Part shown: piece by piece, positions 1-5,374 of the stretch
Numbering within the stretch: the first letter of the stretch is position 1
Layout of the letters: each line of letters opens with the position of its first letter
Assembly: GCA_902795255.1 (NCBI GenBank)
Contig: CADBKS010000132.1
Coordinates: 1-7,882 of the forward strand
DNA length: 7,882 nucleotides
Source: an uncultured Chloroflexota bacterium
GTDB taxonomy: Bacteria > Chloroflexota > Anaerolineae > Anaerolineales > Anaerolineaceae
Reading direction: 5' to 3'
Translations under genes and position numbers: made by a program
Notes under the pieces: generated by a model
Database searches by the model: none
What the model saw: the letters and a program-made list of their open reading frames with translations, nothing else
What the model was told of the DNA's origin: nothing

Positions 1-749
1 GAGGCGTCCTTGTCATCAATGACTTTTTCCGTCATTTCCAGCGCTTCATCGACCGGGAACCCGCCGGAAAGCATCATGGAGAGCACACCGGCGACCCGGG
101 AAGCGGTCAGCTTGTTGTTGAGCCGGGAGATGGCCGGGAAATGTTTTTTCACAAAGTCCAGTACGGCGTCGCGTTTCCCGGTCCGCATCAGGATCAGGGC
201 GGCGATGACCGCCAGGACGGCGAGCGCGACCAGGATCATCACGATCCAGCCGACCGCGGTGCCGATGCGCATCATCGCAGTACCGGAGGAGCTGAGGGCG
301 ACCCCCATGCTGTCCAGGACCCGCCGGAAGACCGGAAGGACCCGCCACAGCAGGATCAGTACGATCACCACCAGCATGACACCCAGCACCATCGGGTAAG
401 TCACAGCGTTGGCCACGGAGGAACGGATGCGGTCTTCCCGGGCATAATATTTTTCCAGCCCGCGCATAATGGTCTCCAGCTGCCCGGAGCGTTCGCCGAC
501 ACCGACCATTTCGACCAGATAGTCCGGCCAGCGGTCATCATCCTTCAGGGCTTCATAAAGCGAACCGGTCTCGGTGACCTTTTGGCTGGCTGCCCGATAG
601 GCTTCGGCGTTTTCACTGGCGCTGTCTGCTCCGGCCAGGGTCTCCATCCCGTCGTAAAGGGGAAGCCCGGCTTCAAGGATCAGCGCGACCTGTCCGCAGA
701 AGGTGCTCAGTTCGGCCGGGGAGATCTTTTGATGTTTCGAATTTGCCAT
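1..749 (-). CDS. T2SF/PilC-family type II secretion or type IV pilus inner-membrane protein, 3' end cut by window edge
   Basis: Members of the GspF/PilC (T2SF) family are inner-membrane platform proteins that couple an assembly ATPase to pseudopilin extrusion. The 249 visible residues run from ATG 749-747, read continuously to base 1 and have no stop codon, so the C terminus is missing. The first T2SF domain covers roughly residues 12-137 and contains the family-typical GERSGQLETIM stretch (85-95). A hydrophobic segment follows at about 118-139 and a second at about 166-188. A second T2SF domain begins near 213 (KLTASRVAGVLSMMLSGG) and is cut off. The start is supported by GGAGGAA (763-757) seven bases upstream. 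The stop of the transglutaminase-like gene is 29 bases upstream, so the two are probably cotranscribed. No ATPase or pilin partner is visible. The family call is firm; pilus versus secretion role is open. Confidence 0.88.
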   Translation of the reverse strand, partial: MANSKHQKISPAELSTFCGQVALILEAGLPLYDGMETLAGADSASENAEAYRAASQKVTETGSLYEALKDDDRWPDYLVEMVGVGERSGQLETIMRGLEKYYAREDRIRSSVANAVTYPMVLGVMLVVIVLILLWRVLPVFRRVLDSMGVALSSSGTAMMRIGTAVGWIVMILVALAVLAVIAALILMRTGKRDAVLDFVKKHFPAISRLNNKLTASRVAGVLSMMLSGGFPVDEALEMTEKVIDDKDA

Positions 750-778
750 ATCTGTGTTCCTCCGATAAAAGCTTTCCG

Positions 779-1630
779 TTAGTAATATCGTTCCACTGAA
801 TAATCGATCACTTTGCTGATCCCGCCGATGGCGGCAGTGGGGTCGAAGAAATAATCTTTTCCGTTGATGGTCGTCACGGTCCAGGCGTGGTACTGCTTAT
901 CCGCGTAGCCGATGATCAGCCTTGCCGGAAGGCCCTGGGTGCGCAGCATGCTGCAGAGGATCGCGGAAAGATCCTGACAGACGCCCATTTTTTTGTTCCA
1001 GGAACCGTCGATGTCCGGCAGCTGGCCGGCCTTGATGGTCACGGCCTTGACGTAGTCATATAAAAAGTTCTTCGTTATGTAGTCGCACATGACGCTGAAC
1101 TTTTCCAGATCGCCCAGCCCGGCAGCGAGTGCTTCCGCCTGTTTGACGGATTCGGAAAGTTTGGTGTAGCTGACGTACTGGTTCGGATAATAAAAGGCAG
1201 CGTCCTCGCTGTTCAGGCTGACCTGCAGTGCGAGCTGGCCGGCCTGTGCGTACTTCTTGCCGGAGACGTTTTCGTAAAGGGATACGTCGTAATATCCGCT
1301 GCCCAGCTGGAAGGGGAAGACTTCGAACTCCCCTGCCCCGTTCAGGTCATAAGTCAGGGTCGTTCCGCCTTTGGTGACGCGCAGCTTCATTTTATGCTTG
1401 GAAGCGGCATTGAGGCGCGCGAGAAAGTATCCCTCGGAAGCGTTGCTCATGTCTGCCTGGAGCTTCCCGCTGTACCAGAGTACGGAAAGGTTCGGTTCGG
1501 CAGGCCATTTGGCCCCCGCTGCATCCGCGGTGAGCACCGGCAGCAGGAAAACGACAGCGAGCAGCAGCAAAAGCACTGCTTTCCGGGGAATTCGGTTCGT
1601 GACGGATTTGAAAGTGAATTCAGGATTCAT
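779..1630 (-). CDS. Exported transglutaminase-like (cysteine protease fold) protein
   Basis: Predicted secreted or surface protein of the transglutaminase-like superfamily, whose members use a Cys-His-Asp triad for proteolysis, amide transfer or ligand binding. Counting from ATG 1630, residues 1-40 form a signal peptide: basic n-region, hydrophobic core at about 18-33, and A-x-A cleavage options after A37 or A40. Residues 45-140 look like a beta-rich N-terminal module. The catalytic-type region is at 170-283: GVCQD with C218, YHAW with H248, and FFDPTA with D263, in the order and spacing usual for the family. The frame can also open at TTG 1645, but that lies at the predicted transcription start and has no Shine-Dalgarno sequence, so I prefer ATG 1630 (283 aa). 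Even that start has only a weak GAGAA upstream. The T2SF gene follows 29 bases downstream. The substrate is unknown. Confidence 0.85.
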   Translation of the reverse strand: MNPEFTFKSVTNRIPRKAVLLLLLAVVFLLPVLTADAAGAKWPAEPNLSVLWYSGKLQADMSNASEGYFLARLNAASKHKMKLRVTKGGTTLTYDLNGAGEFEVFPFQLGSGYYDVSLYENVSGKKYAQAGQLALQVSLNSEDAAFYYPNQYVSYTKLSESVKQAEALAAGLGDLEKFSVMCDYITKNFLYDYVKAVTIKAGQLPDIDGSWNKKMGVCQDLSAILCSMLRTQGLPARLIIGYADKQYHAWTVTTINGKDYFFDPTAAIGGISKVIDYSVERYY

Positions 1631-1653
1631 ATTGCGGTTTCTCAACTGTAGAA

Positions 1654-1662
1654 ATTATAGCA
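1654..1662 (-). promoter_or_regulatory. Extended -10 promoter for the transglutaminase/T2SF unit
   Basis: Read on the minus strand, TGCTATAAT is a perfect extended -10 element (TGnTATAAT). No good -35 hexamer sits 16-18 bases upstream, which fits extended -10 dependence. Transcription would start near 1647, leaving a leader of about 17 bases before ATG 1630. Confidence 0.65.
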
Positions 1663-1669
1663 CGAAAAC

Positions 1670-1708
1670 ATCCGACTTCGCGAATCCTTAAAAATACGGC
1701 AGTCGGAT
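1670..1708. promoter_or_regulatory. 8-bp inverted repeat over the -35 region, candidate operator
   Basis: ATCCGACT at 1670-1677 and its exact complement AGTCGGAT at 1701-1708 are separated by 23 bases. The pair sits immediately upstream of the extended -10 and covers where a -35 would be. No T-tract follows either arm, so it does not look like a terminator. A dimeric regulator site is an inference; chance cannot be excluded for two 8-mers. Confidence 0.35.
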
Positions 1709-1721
1709 CTGCTGAGCCGGT

Positions 1722-1751
1722 AAAAATCCCGGCCGGAGATCATCCCGGGAT
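1722..1751 (-). terminator. Intrinsic terminator after aspartate kinase
   Basis: On the minus strand ATCCCGG (1751-1745) pairs perfectly with CCGGGAT (1732-1726) around a 12-base loop and runs into a short T-tract (1726-1722). It begins about 20 bases after the aspartate kinase stop, separating that gene from the transglutaminase unit. Confidence 0.6.
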
Positions 1752-1770
1752 GCTGGTGCGAATGCGCCCC

Positions 1771-3096
1771 TTATTTCAGGGATTCTCCGATCTCCGCGTA
1801 AATGGCGCGGATGGCTTCTTCATATTTGATTTCCGGTACGCCGATGAGCAGGTTGAGCTTTCCGGCTCCCTGGTTGATCGTGCTGATCGGGATGCCGGCC
1901 CGGGTCAGGGCCTGAAGGACACGCACGTTGGCATCGGAGGAGTCGGTCCCTTTTTCGCCGATAACGGCGATCATCGAAAGGTTTTCGGTCAGTCCCAGAT
2001 AATTCGGGCGGAGCTTTTTGCGGATCTCGGCAAAGAGTTCTTCCTTGTAAGGAGCGAGCAGATCCGAGCGGATCACCAGGGTGACGGTATCGATCCCGGT
2101 CAGGCAGTGTTCGAATGGCAGCTGCCGGTTTTTCAGAATATCCAGCATGACCGCGGTGAAACCGGATTCATCGCTGACCATGATCTTTTCCACCTGGATC
2201 ACGGACATCCCGAGCCGGCCGGCAACTCCGATGATGGGATGTTTGGTCTCTCCCTCGGGCATTTTGCGGACGATCATCGTTCCCGGATCTTCCGGGCGTT
2301 CCGTGTTGCGGATGTTGATCGGGATCCCCCGGTCGGAGGCCGGCAGGACCGCGTCGGTATGCAGTACGGAGGCCCCCATATAGGAAAGGGTCCGCAGCTC
2401 GCGGTAGCTGACGTAGCGGACCGTTGCGGGGTTTTCCACGATGTGCGGGTCAGCGGCCAGCAGGCCGGAGACGTCCGTCCAGTTCTCATACAGATCCGCA
2501 CCGATGGCCGCCGCGGCAAGGCTCCCCGTGACGTCCGATCCGCCCCGGGAAAGCGTATGGATGGTCCCGTTCATGTCCGCGCCGTAGAAACCGGCGATGA
2601 CGGCGTGTTCCAGCGGGAGCAGCGAAGCGCTCATGGTCCGCCGGGTCAGGGTGCTGTCCAGTTTCCCGTTTTCATCGAAGCAGACACACCATTCCGGGTC
2701 GACAAAGGAAAAGCCCAGCAGGGACGCCATGATGCGCGCGTTCAGGTATTCCCCCCGGCTGATGACGTAATCCCGCTGCGGATCGTTTTCCAGCCGGTCC
2801 CGCAGGACAGTCATCTCCCGGTCCAGCGGAAAGTCGAGCCCCAGTTCCAGCAGGATATCGCCGAATCGCTGCCGGACCGCGCGGAGCTCGGGCATGAAGT
2901 CGCGTTTTTCGGCGGCGTTTTCCCAGCATTTCAGCAGCAGATCCGTTACCTTGATGTCGTCCGGGAAACGTTTCCCGGGCGCGGATACCACGATGAACCT
3001 GCGGTCCGGATCACTTTTGATGATCTGCTGTACTTTTCTGAACTGGCCCGCGTCGGCCAGCGATGTTCCGCCGAATTTTGCAACGACTGTTCTCAT
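1771..3096 (-). CDS. lysC: Aspartate kinase (aspartokinase), monofunctional
   Basis: Catalyses ATP-dependent phosphorylation of L-aspartate to 4-aspartyl phosphate, the first step towards lysine, threonine, methionine and diaminopimelate; cytosolic. The 441 residues match the length of monofunctional clostridial-type enzymes. The amino-acid kinase domain spans about 1-280 with KFGGTS (7-12), SRGEYLNA (113-120), SRGGSDVTGS (183-192), the NWTDVSG segment (205-211) and ADPHIV (215-220). Two ACT regulatory modules follow at about 290-365 and 373-441, the usual site of allosteric feedback by pathway amino acids. There is no fused homoserine dehydrogenase. ATG 3096 is set by AGGAGAA (3109-3103) six bases upstream. 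It has its own promoter and terminator and is monocistronic. The predicted leader is only about 15 bases, so a lysine riboswitch has no room here. The family call is secure; the symbol is by convention, and a YclM/ThrD-type name would also be possible. Confidence 0.95.
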   Translation of the reverse strand: MRTVVAKFGGTSLADAGQFRKVQQIIKSDPDRRFIVVSAPGKRFPDDIKVTDLLLKCWENAAEKRDFMPELRAVRQRFGDILLELGLDFPLDREMTVLRDRLENDPQRDYVISRGEYLNARIMASLLGFSFVDPEWCVCFDENGKLDSTLTRRTMSASLLPLEHAVIAGFYGADMNGTIHTLSRGGSDVTGSLAAAAIGADLYENWTDVSGLLAADPHIVENPATVRYVSYRELRTLSYMGASVLHTDAVLPASDRGIPINIRNTERPEDPGTMIVRKMPEGETKHPIIGVAGRLGMSVIQVEKIMVSDESGFTAVMLDILKNRQLPFEHCLTGIDTVTLVIRSDLLAPYKEELFAEIRKKLRPNYLGLTENLSMIAVIGEKGTDSSDANVRVLQALTRAGIPISTINQGAGKLNLLIGVPEIKYEEAIRAIYAEIGESLK

Positions 3097-3117
3097 GTGA
3101 ATTTCTCCTGAATCTGT

Positions 3118-3123
3118 ATTATA
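3118..3123 (-). promoter_or_regulatory. -10 element of the aspartate kinase promoter
   Basis: TATAAT reads on the minus strand at 3123-3118, 21 bases upstream of the start codon, with the ribosome binding site AGGAGAA between them. No convincing TTGACA-like -35 lies 16-18 bases further upstream, so the call rests on the perfect -10 and its position after a terminator. Confidence 0.5.
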
Positions 3124-3157
3124 AACGATTCGATCCTTCAGCCGCGGATGGAGAACA

Positions 3158-3184
3158 AAAAACCGGCCTCATCAGCCGGTTTTT
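3158..3184. terminator. Bidirectional intrinsic terminator after glutathione peroxidase
   Basis: AAAAACCGGC (3158-3167) pairs perfectly with GCCGGTTTTT (3175-3184) around a seven-base loop, giving a GC core with a T-tract on either strand. It sits 14 bases past the peroxidase stop on the minus strand and insulates it from the aspartate kinase promoter. Confidence 0.85.
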
Positions 3185-3198
3185 GCGGTCTGGTCTTT

Positions 3199-3741
3199 TC
3201 AGAGCAGGGAGGCGACGCACTCCTCAACCTTCTTCATGTCGGCGGTCGGCTCAAAGCGGGCGACGACGTTGCCTTCGCGGTCAATGACGAATTTGGTGAA
3301 GTTCCATTTGATGTCCGGATTGTTTTTGTAATCCTTGTCGATCGTCTTGAGCAGCGCGCTCATGGCCAGTGCCATCGGGCCTTTGCCGAATCCTTCAAAA
3401 CCCTTCTGGGATTTCAGGTATTTGAAGAGTTCGATGGCGTTTTCGCCGTTGACGTCGGATTTTTTCATCTGCGGGAACTGCGTGTTGTACTTCAGTGTGC
3501 AGAACTGGTGGATCTCTTCATCGGTCCCCGGGGTCTGGCCTTTGAACTGGTTGCAGGGAACGTCGACGACTTCGAAGCCCTGATCGTGGTATTTTTCATA
3601 CATGGCTTCGATCGGTTCGTATTGCGGGGTGAAGCCGCAGACGGTCGCGGTGTTCACGACAAGGACGACCTTGCCTTTAAAGTCTGCCATGGAAACCTGA
3701 CTGCCGTCAGGAGCGGTTACGGAAATATCATAAAATCCCAT
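3199..3741 (-). CDS. gpx: Glutathione peroxidase family protein (Cys type, probably thioredoxin-dependent)
   Basis: Reduces hydrogen peroxide or organic hydroperoxides in the cytosol through a thioredoxin-fold active site. Counting from ATG 3741 (180 aa), the peroxidatic Cys is C35 in NTATVCGFTPQY. The other active-site residues are Q69 in CNQFKGQTPG and W146/N147 in WNFTKF. C81 in the FCTLKYNTQFP stretch lies where the resolving Cys of non-seleno, thioredoxin-linked members sits, so thioredoxin is the likelier reductant than glutathione; that is inference from the family. No signal peptide is present. The frame extends to TTG 3753, but GGAGGA lies just upstream of ATG 3741 and overlaps that TTG codon, so ATG 3741 is the real start. 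The gene stands alone between its own promoter and a bidirectional terminator. Confidence 0.94.
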   Translation of the reverse strand: MGFYDISVTAPDGSQVSMADFKGKVVLVVNTATVCGFTPQYEPIEAMYEKYHDQGFEVVDVPCNQFKGQTPGTDEEIHQFCTLKYNTQFPQMKKSDVNGENAIELFKYLKSQKGFEGFGKGPMALAMSALLKTIDKDYKNNPDIKWNFTKFVIDREGNVVARFEPTADMKKVEECVASLL

Positions 3742-3784
3742 CGGGTCCTCCAAAAATAAAACAAATAATCACTTATCTTTATAA

Positions 3785-3811
3785 ATTATATGAATATAAC
3801 CCTCTTTTCAG
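3785..3811 (-). promoter_or_regulatory. Candidate promoter of the glutathione peroxidase gene
   Basis: TATAAT at 3790-3785 (minus strand) lies in a conspicuously AT-rich stretch (about 3750-3800) with CTGAAA at 3811-3806 as a poor -35, spaced 15 bases. Overlapping alternatives such as TATAAA (3783-3778) exist. The predicted leader is about 35-45 bases. Confidence 0.45.
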
Positions 3812-3929
3812 GGGCAGAAGTGACGCTCTGATAAATTTCTGATACATGCGCTTTGCGCAGTTGTCAGCTGCCGGCAGCCGGTTGCCAGTTGGAATATGTG
3901 TCGCTTTGCGGCGAATTAAGATGGCGCCG

Positions 3930-3994
3930 GTGCCGAAGGGGACGGTTCCCGGGCGACACCGAAGGTGTCAGATGGAACCGCTCCCCGAAGGCAC
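3930..3994 (+). other. Long imperfect hairpin with opposed GAA internal loops (copy 1)
   Basis: GTGCC (3930-3934) pairs with GGCAC (3990-3994). Opposed GAA triplets (3935-3937 and 3987-3989) form a symmetric internal loop. GGGGA pairs with TCCCC and CGGTTCC (3943-3949) with GGAACCG (3974-3980), with one bulged C. The tip holds a nested hairpin, GACACC-GAA-GGTGTC (3955-3969). The pairing is read directly from the sequence; that it exists as RNA is inference. Confidence 0.6.
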
Positions 3995-4037
3995 ATTTTG
4001 TGATGCACACAGCGAAACGCGAAGCGTCAGTACTCAC

Positions 4038-4065
4038 CGTGCCAGTCCCGCGCGGGACTGGCACG
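4038..4065. repeat. Perfect 28-bp palindrome
   Basis: CGTGCCAGTCCCGC (4038-4051) is followed directly by its exact reverse complement (4052-4065) with no loop. It lies only in copy 1 of the dispersed repeat, so it looks like a separable module. It has no T-tract and so is not a standard terminator. Confidence 0.85.
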
Positions 4066-4132
4066 CAGGGCGGGCCCGGACGATTCGGCGCGGAGCGTTC
4101 TATATAGATGTCGCGCAGCGACACCTTTTTAA

Positions 4133-4160
4133 CTTCACTCTTCACTCTTCACACTTCACA
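4133..4160. repeat. Tandem heptamer repeat (CTTCACW)4 overlapping a stop codon
   Basis: Four perfect 7-bp units: CTTCACT twice, then CTTCACA twice. The tract follows the TTTTTAA that ends dispersed-repeat copy 1 and extends 19 bases into the 3' end of the minus-strand 369-residue gene, supplying its stop codon and last six residues. Confidence 0.9.
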
Positions 4161-5251
4161 CTAAGCGGAGCGCCCCTGGCTCCGAACGCCTTTCTTTGCA
4201 TCTCGCAGTAGAGCCCCGGGTCCCTTGCCCGGATCATTTCCAACTCGCCGATCGTTCTGCCCGTGAAGAAATCCAGTGCTTCGTTTTTTTCGTGATCGAT
4301 CCCTTCCCAGATCGTTCCTTCGGGAGCGGCGTCTGCCCGGATCTCGCTCATGCTTTCCCTGAATCCTGAATCCTGGATCCCGGATCCTGAGTCCTGCGTA
4401 CGCTCGCCGATCGTTTTTCCCGTGAAGAATTTCACCGCTTCATTTTGTTCGTGATCGATCCCTTCCCGGATCGTCCCTTCCGGATCGGCGCCCGCCCGGA
4501 CCTCGTTCACGCTTTCCCGGGGCCCTGATTCCTGAATCCCGGATCCTGAATCCTGGATCCTGAATTGTGTGGTGCTGACGGTGATCCGCGCATCCGCTCC
4601 GAGCGCTTCACGGACGGCTTCTTTATGGACCGGCAGCGAAGCCGGGGCGCGGAAGACCGGAGGCTTTATGTTGCGCTGTACATATTTTTTATTAGCGGCA
4701 TCCTTCGTAAAAAGATGCGCCCGGGTGACGATCTTCTCCTTGAATTCGCTGGTATCGCCAAAGCAGGACCAGATCCGGTGTTCGGTGGCCTTCAGCCGTT
4801 CCGCCAGCTTCAGGAAGCGGAACTGCATATCCAGCCATTTTCCCGGAAGTTCGCAGCCGGCGGCGATAAACGCGTCGGCGGCCGCGTTCAGTTTGCGGAC
4901 GTTGAAGGAGACCAGGCCGTAGAGCCAGTGGGTGGAAAGTCCTTCGACTTCGGGGACCTCTTTCCCCTTCTGGCGCAGGAGCTCGATCGTCAGGCAGCAG
5001 CTGCCGAGATAGCTCACACCCTTATGAAGGAATTCGCAAGCCTCGAGGTACTTTTCGGACCTGCGGTTGAATTTCACGCTGAGGCCGAAGAAATATTCGG
5101 TCTTCTGCCGGACCATTTCGGCAGTCTCGGCAAGGGTGAGCGGGGCCGTGCTGAAATCGTCCAGCGTTTCAAACGGCAGTTCCTCCGCGTCCGTCCGGTC
5201 CGCGGAGAGAGCACCGGTATTCAGTTCGTCGATGATTTCGCTGCCGTTCAT
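4142..5251 (-). CDS. Hypothetical protein with two 53-residue C-terminal repeats
   Basis: I do not recognise this 369-residue protein. Residues 1-45 are acidic and low in structure. Residues 46-195 look helical with several Cys (72, 85, 86, 133, 163) and conserved-looking aromatic stretches, and no membrane segment or signal peptide is evident. Residues 231-336 are two 53-aa repeats. Each opens with a low-complexity QDSGSGIQ segment and continues into a core close to PEGTIxEGIDHExNEAxxFFTGxTIGE. The low-complexity part is encoded by 7-bp DNA repeats. The last residues (SVKCEE) and the stop come from another heptamer tract, so the original C terminus may have been replaced. ATG 5251 has GGAGGAA upstream at a rather long spacing of about 11. 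The gene is flanked by direct copies of the dispersed repeat and preceded by a strong terminator, so it is probably transcribed alone. Function unknown. Confidence 0.75.
   Translation of the reverse strand: MNGSEIIDELNTGALSADRTDAEELPFETLDDFSTAPLTLAETAEMVRQKTEYFFGLSVKFNRRSEKYLEACEFLHKGVSYLGSCCLTIELLRQKGKEVPEVEGLSTHWLYGLVSFNVRKLNAAADAFIAAGCELPGKWLDMQFRFLKLAERLKATEHRIWSCFGDTSEFKEKIVTRAHLFTKDAANKKYVQRNIKPPVFRAPASLPVHKEAVREALGADARITVSTTQFRIQDSGSGIQESGPRESVNEVRAGADPEGTIREGIDHEQNEAVKFFTGKTIGERTQDSGSGIQDSGFRESMSEIRADAAPEGTIWEGIDHEKNEALDFFTGRTIGELEMIRARDPGLYCEMQRKAFGARGAPLSVKCEE
4244..4561 (-). repeat. In-frame 159-bp tandem duplication within the 369-residue gene
   Basis: Sequence at 4244-4402 recurs at 4403-4561 with an exact offset of 159 bp (53 codons), checked at CTCGCC, CGTGATCGAT and GCTTTCCC. 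The copies have diverged by scattered substitutions, many of them conservative at protein level, but keep length and frame, which suggests an old duplication under selection. Confidence 0.85.
4358..4399. repeat. Tandem heptamer (CCTGAAT-type), six units, inside a coding region
   Basis: Six consecutive 7-bp units, from CCTGAAT at 4358 to CCTGCGT at 4393-4399, differ from the consensus by at most two bases. Three units make 21 bp, so the tract encodes a 7-residue period (QDSGSGI) on the minus strand without disturbing the frame. Confidence 0.85.
4524..4565. repeat. Second CCTGAAT-type tandem heptamer tract, six units, inside a coding region
   Basis: Six 7-bp units from CCTGATT (4525-adjacent, unit 4524-4530) to CCTGAAT (4559-4565), again encoding QDSGSGIQ-like residues on the minus strand. 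It starts 166 bases from the first tract, that is one 159-bp repeat plus one heptamer, so the tract has slipped by one unit relative to the duplication. Confidence 0.8.
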
Positions 5252-5277
5252 AAGCCCGCAATTCCTCCCAAAAATTC

Positions 5278-5297
5278 CAGCCTGTACTTTCAGGCTG
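5278..5297 (-). other. Terminator-like hairpin in the leader of the 369-residue gene
   Basis: On the minus strand CAGCCTG pairs with CAGGCTG around a six-base loop, followed by GAATTTTTGGG and then the ribosome binding site. It could be a weak second terminator or an attenuator-like element in the leader. The T-run is displaced by three bases, so termination strength is uncertain. Confidence 0.5.
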
Positions 5298-5314
5298 TAA
5301 AACCAGTTTACCGC

Positions 5315-5326
5315 CCTTGATCAAGG
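5315..5326. promoter_or_regulatory. 12-bp palindrome, weak operator candidate
   Basis: CCTTGATCAAGG is a perfect palindrome immediately after the T-tract of the upstream terminator and before the leader hairpin of the 369-residue gene. It contains TTGATC, a possible -35, but no good -10 sits 17 bases downstream. Both roles are speculative. Confidence 0.25.
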
Positions 5327-5351
5327 AAAAAAAGGGGCAATGTTGCCCCTT
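5327..5351 (-). terminator. Strong intrinsic terminator downstream of the HIRAN operon and repeat copy 2
   Basis: On the minus strand AAGGGGCAA (5351-5343) pairs with TTGCCCCTT (5340-5332), most likely as a 7-bp stem with a six-base loop, and runs into seven T residues (5333-5327). It would end transcripts that pass through the repeat island after the HIRAN gene. A weaker T-run (GATTTTT) follows on the plus strand. Confidence 0.85.
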
Positions 5352-5374
5352 GATTTTTGGAAAAAAGTGTGGTA

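Larger units (their letters stand above)
3847..4125. repeat. Hairpin-rich dispersed repeat, copy 1
   Basis: This stretch between the peroxidase and the 369-residue gene shares order and sequence with 5375-5588, in the same orientation. Shared blocks include 30 identical bases beginning GCGCAGTTGTCAGC, the string TTAAGATGGCGCCGGTGCCG, 29 identical bases ending CAGATGGAACCG, and GCGGAGCGTTCTAT. As plus-strand RNA it could fold as TGCGC-TTT-GCGCA (3847-3859), GTCGC-TTT-GCGGC, a long imperfect hairpin (3930-3994) and TGTCGC-GCA-GCGACA (4109-4123) followed by TTTTT. Copy 1 carries about 60 bases, including a 28-bp palindrome, that copy 2 lacks. Short ORFs here on either strand look like by-products of the repeat. 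Nothing else coding is visible between 3742 and 4141. Confidence 0.85.

Noticed and set aside
1750..3111. Plus-strand 453-codon ORF
   Set aside because: It is the antisense shadow of the aspartate kinase gene, a common effect in GC-rich coding DNA; its product matches no family and the minus strand carries clear catalytic motifs.
3097..3198. Lysine riboswitch upstream of aspartate kinase
   Set aside because: Only about 15 bases lie between the predicted transcription start and the start codon, and a terminator occupies the rest, so the aptamer cannot fit.
3199..3753. Selenocysteine glutathione peroxidase
   Set aside because: The active-site codon is a normal Cys codon in an uninterrupted frame, so no UGA recoding is needed.
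4038..4065. CRISPR repeat or attC-like site
   Set aside because: There is only one copy, no regularly spaced repeats, no cas or integrase gene, and the arms are perfectly symmetric without the bulges typical of attC.
3846..4211. Plus-strand 121-codon ORF, and overlapping ORFs of 84 and 93 codons
   Set aside because: They lie across the dispersed repeat, lack ribosome binding sites, translate to Arg/Pro-rich low-quality sequence, and coincide with hairpins; related peptide strings appear in copy 2 only because the DNA is repeated.
4565..5320. Plus-strand 251-codon ORF opposite the 369-residue gene
   Set aside because: I considered it because the minus-strand protein is unrecognised. The minus-strand frame has GGAGGAA upstream, an in-frame duplication with conservative changes and sensible composition; the plus-strand frame has no ribosome site and odd composition.
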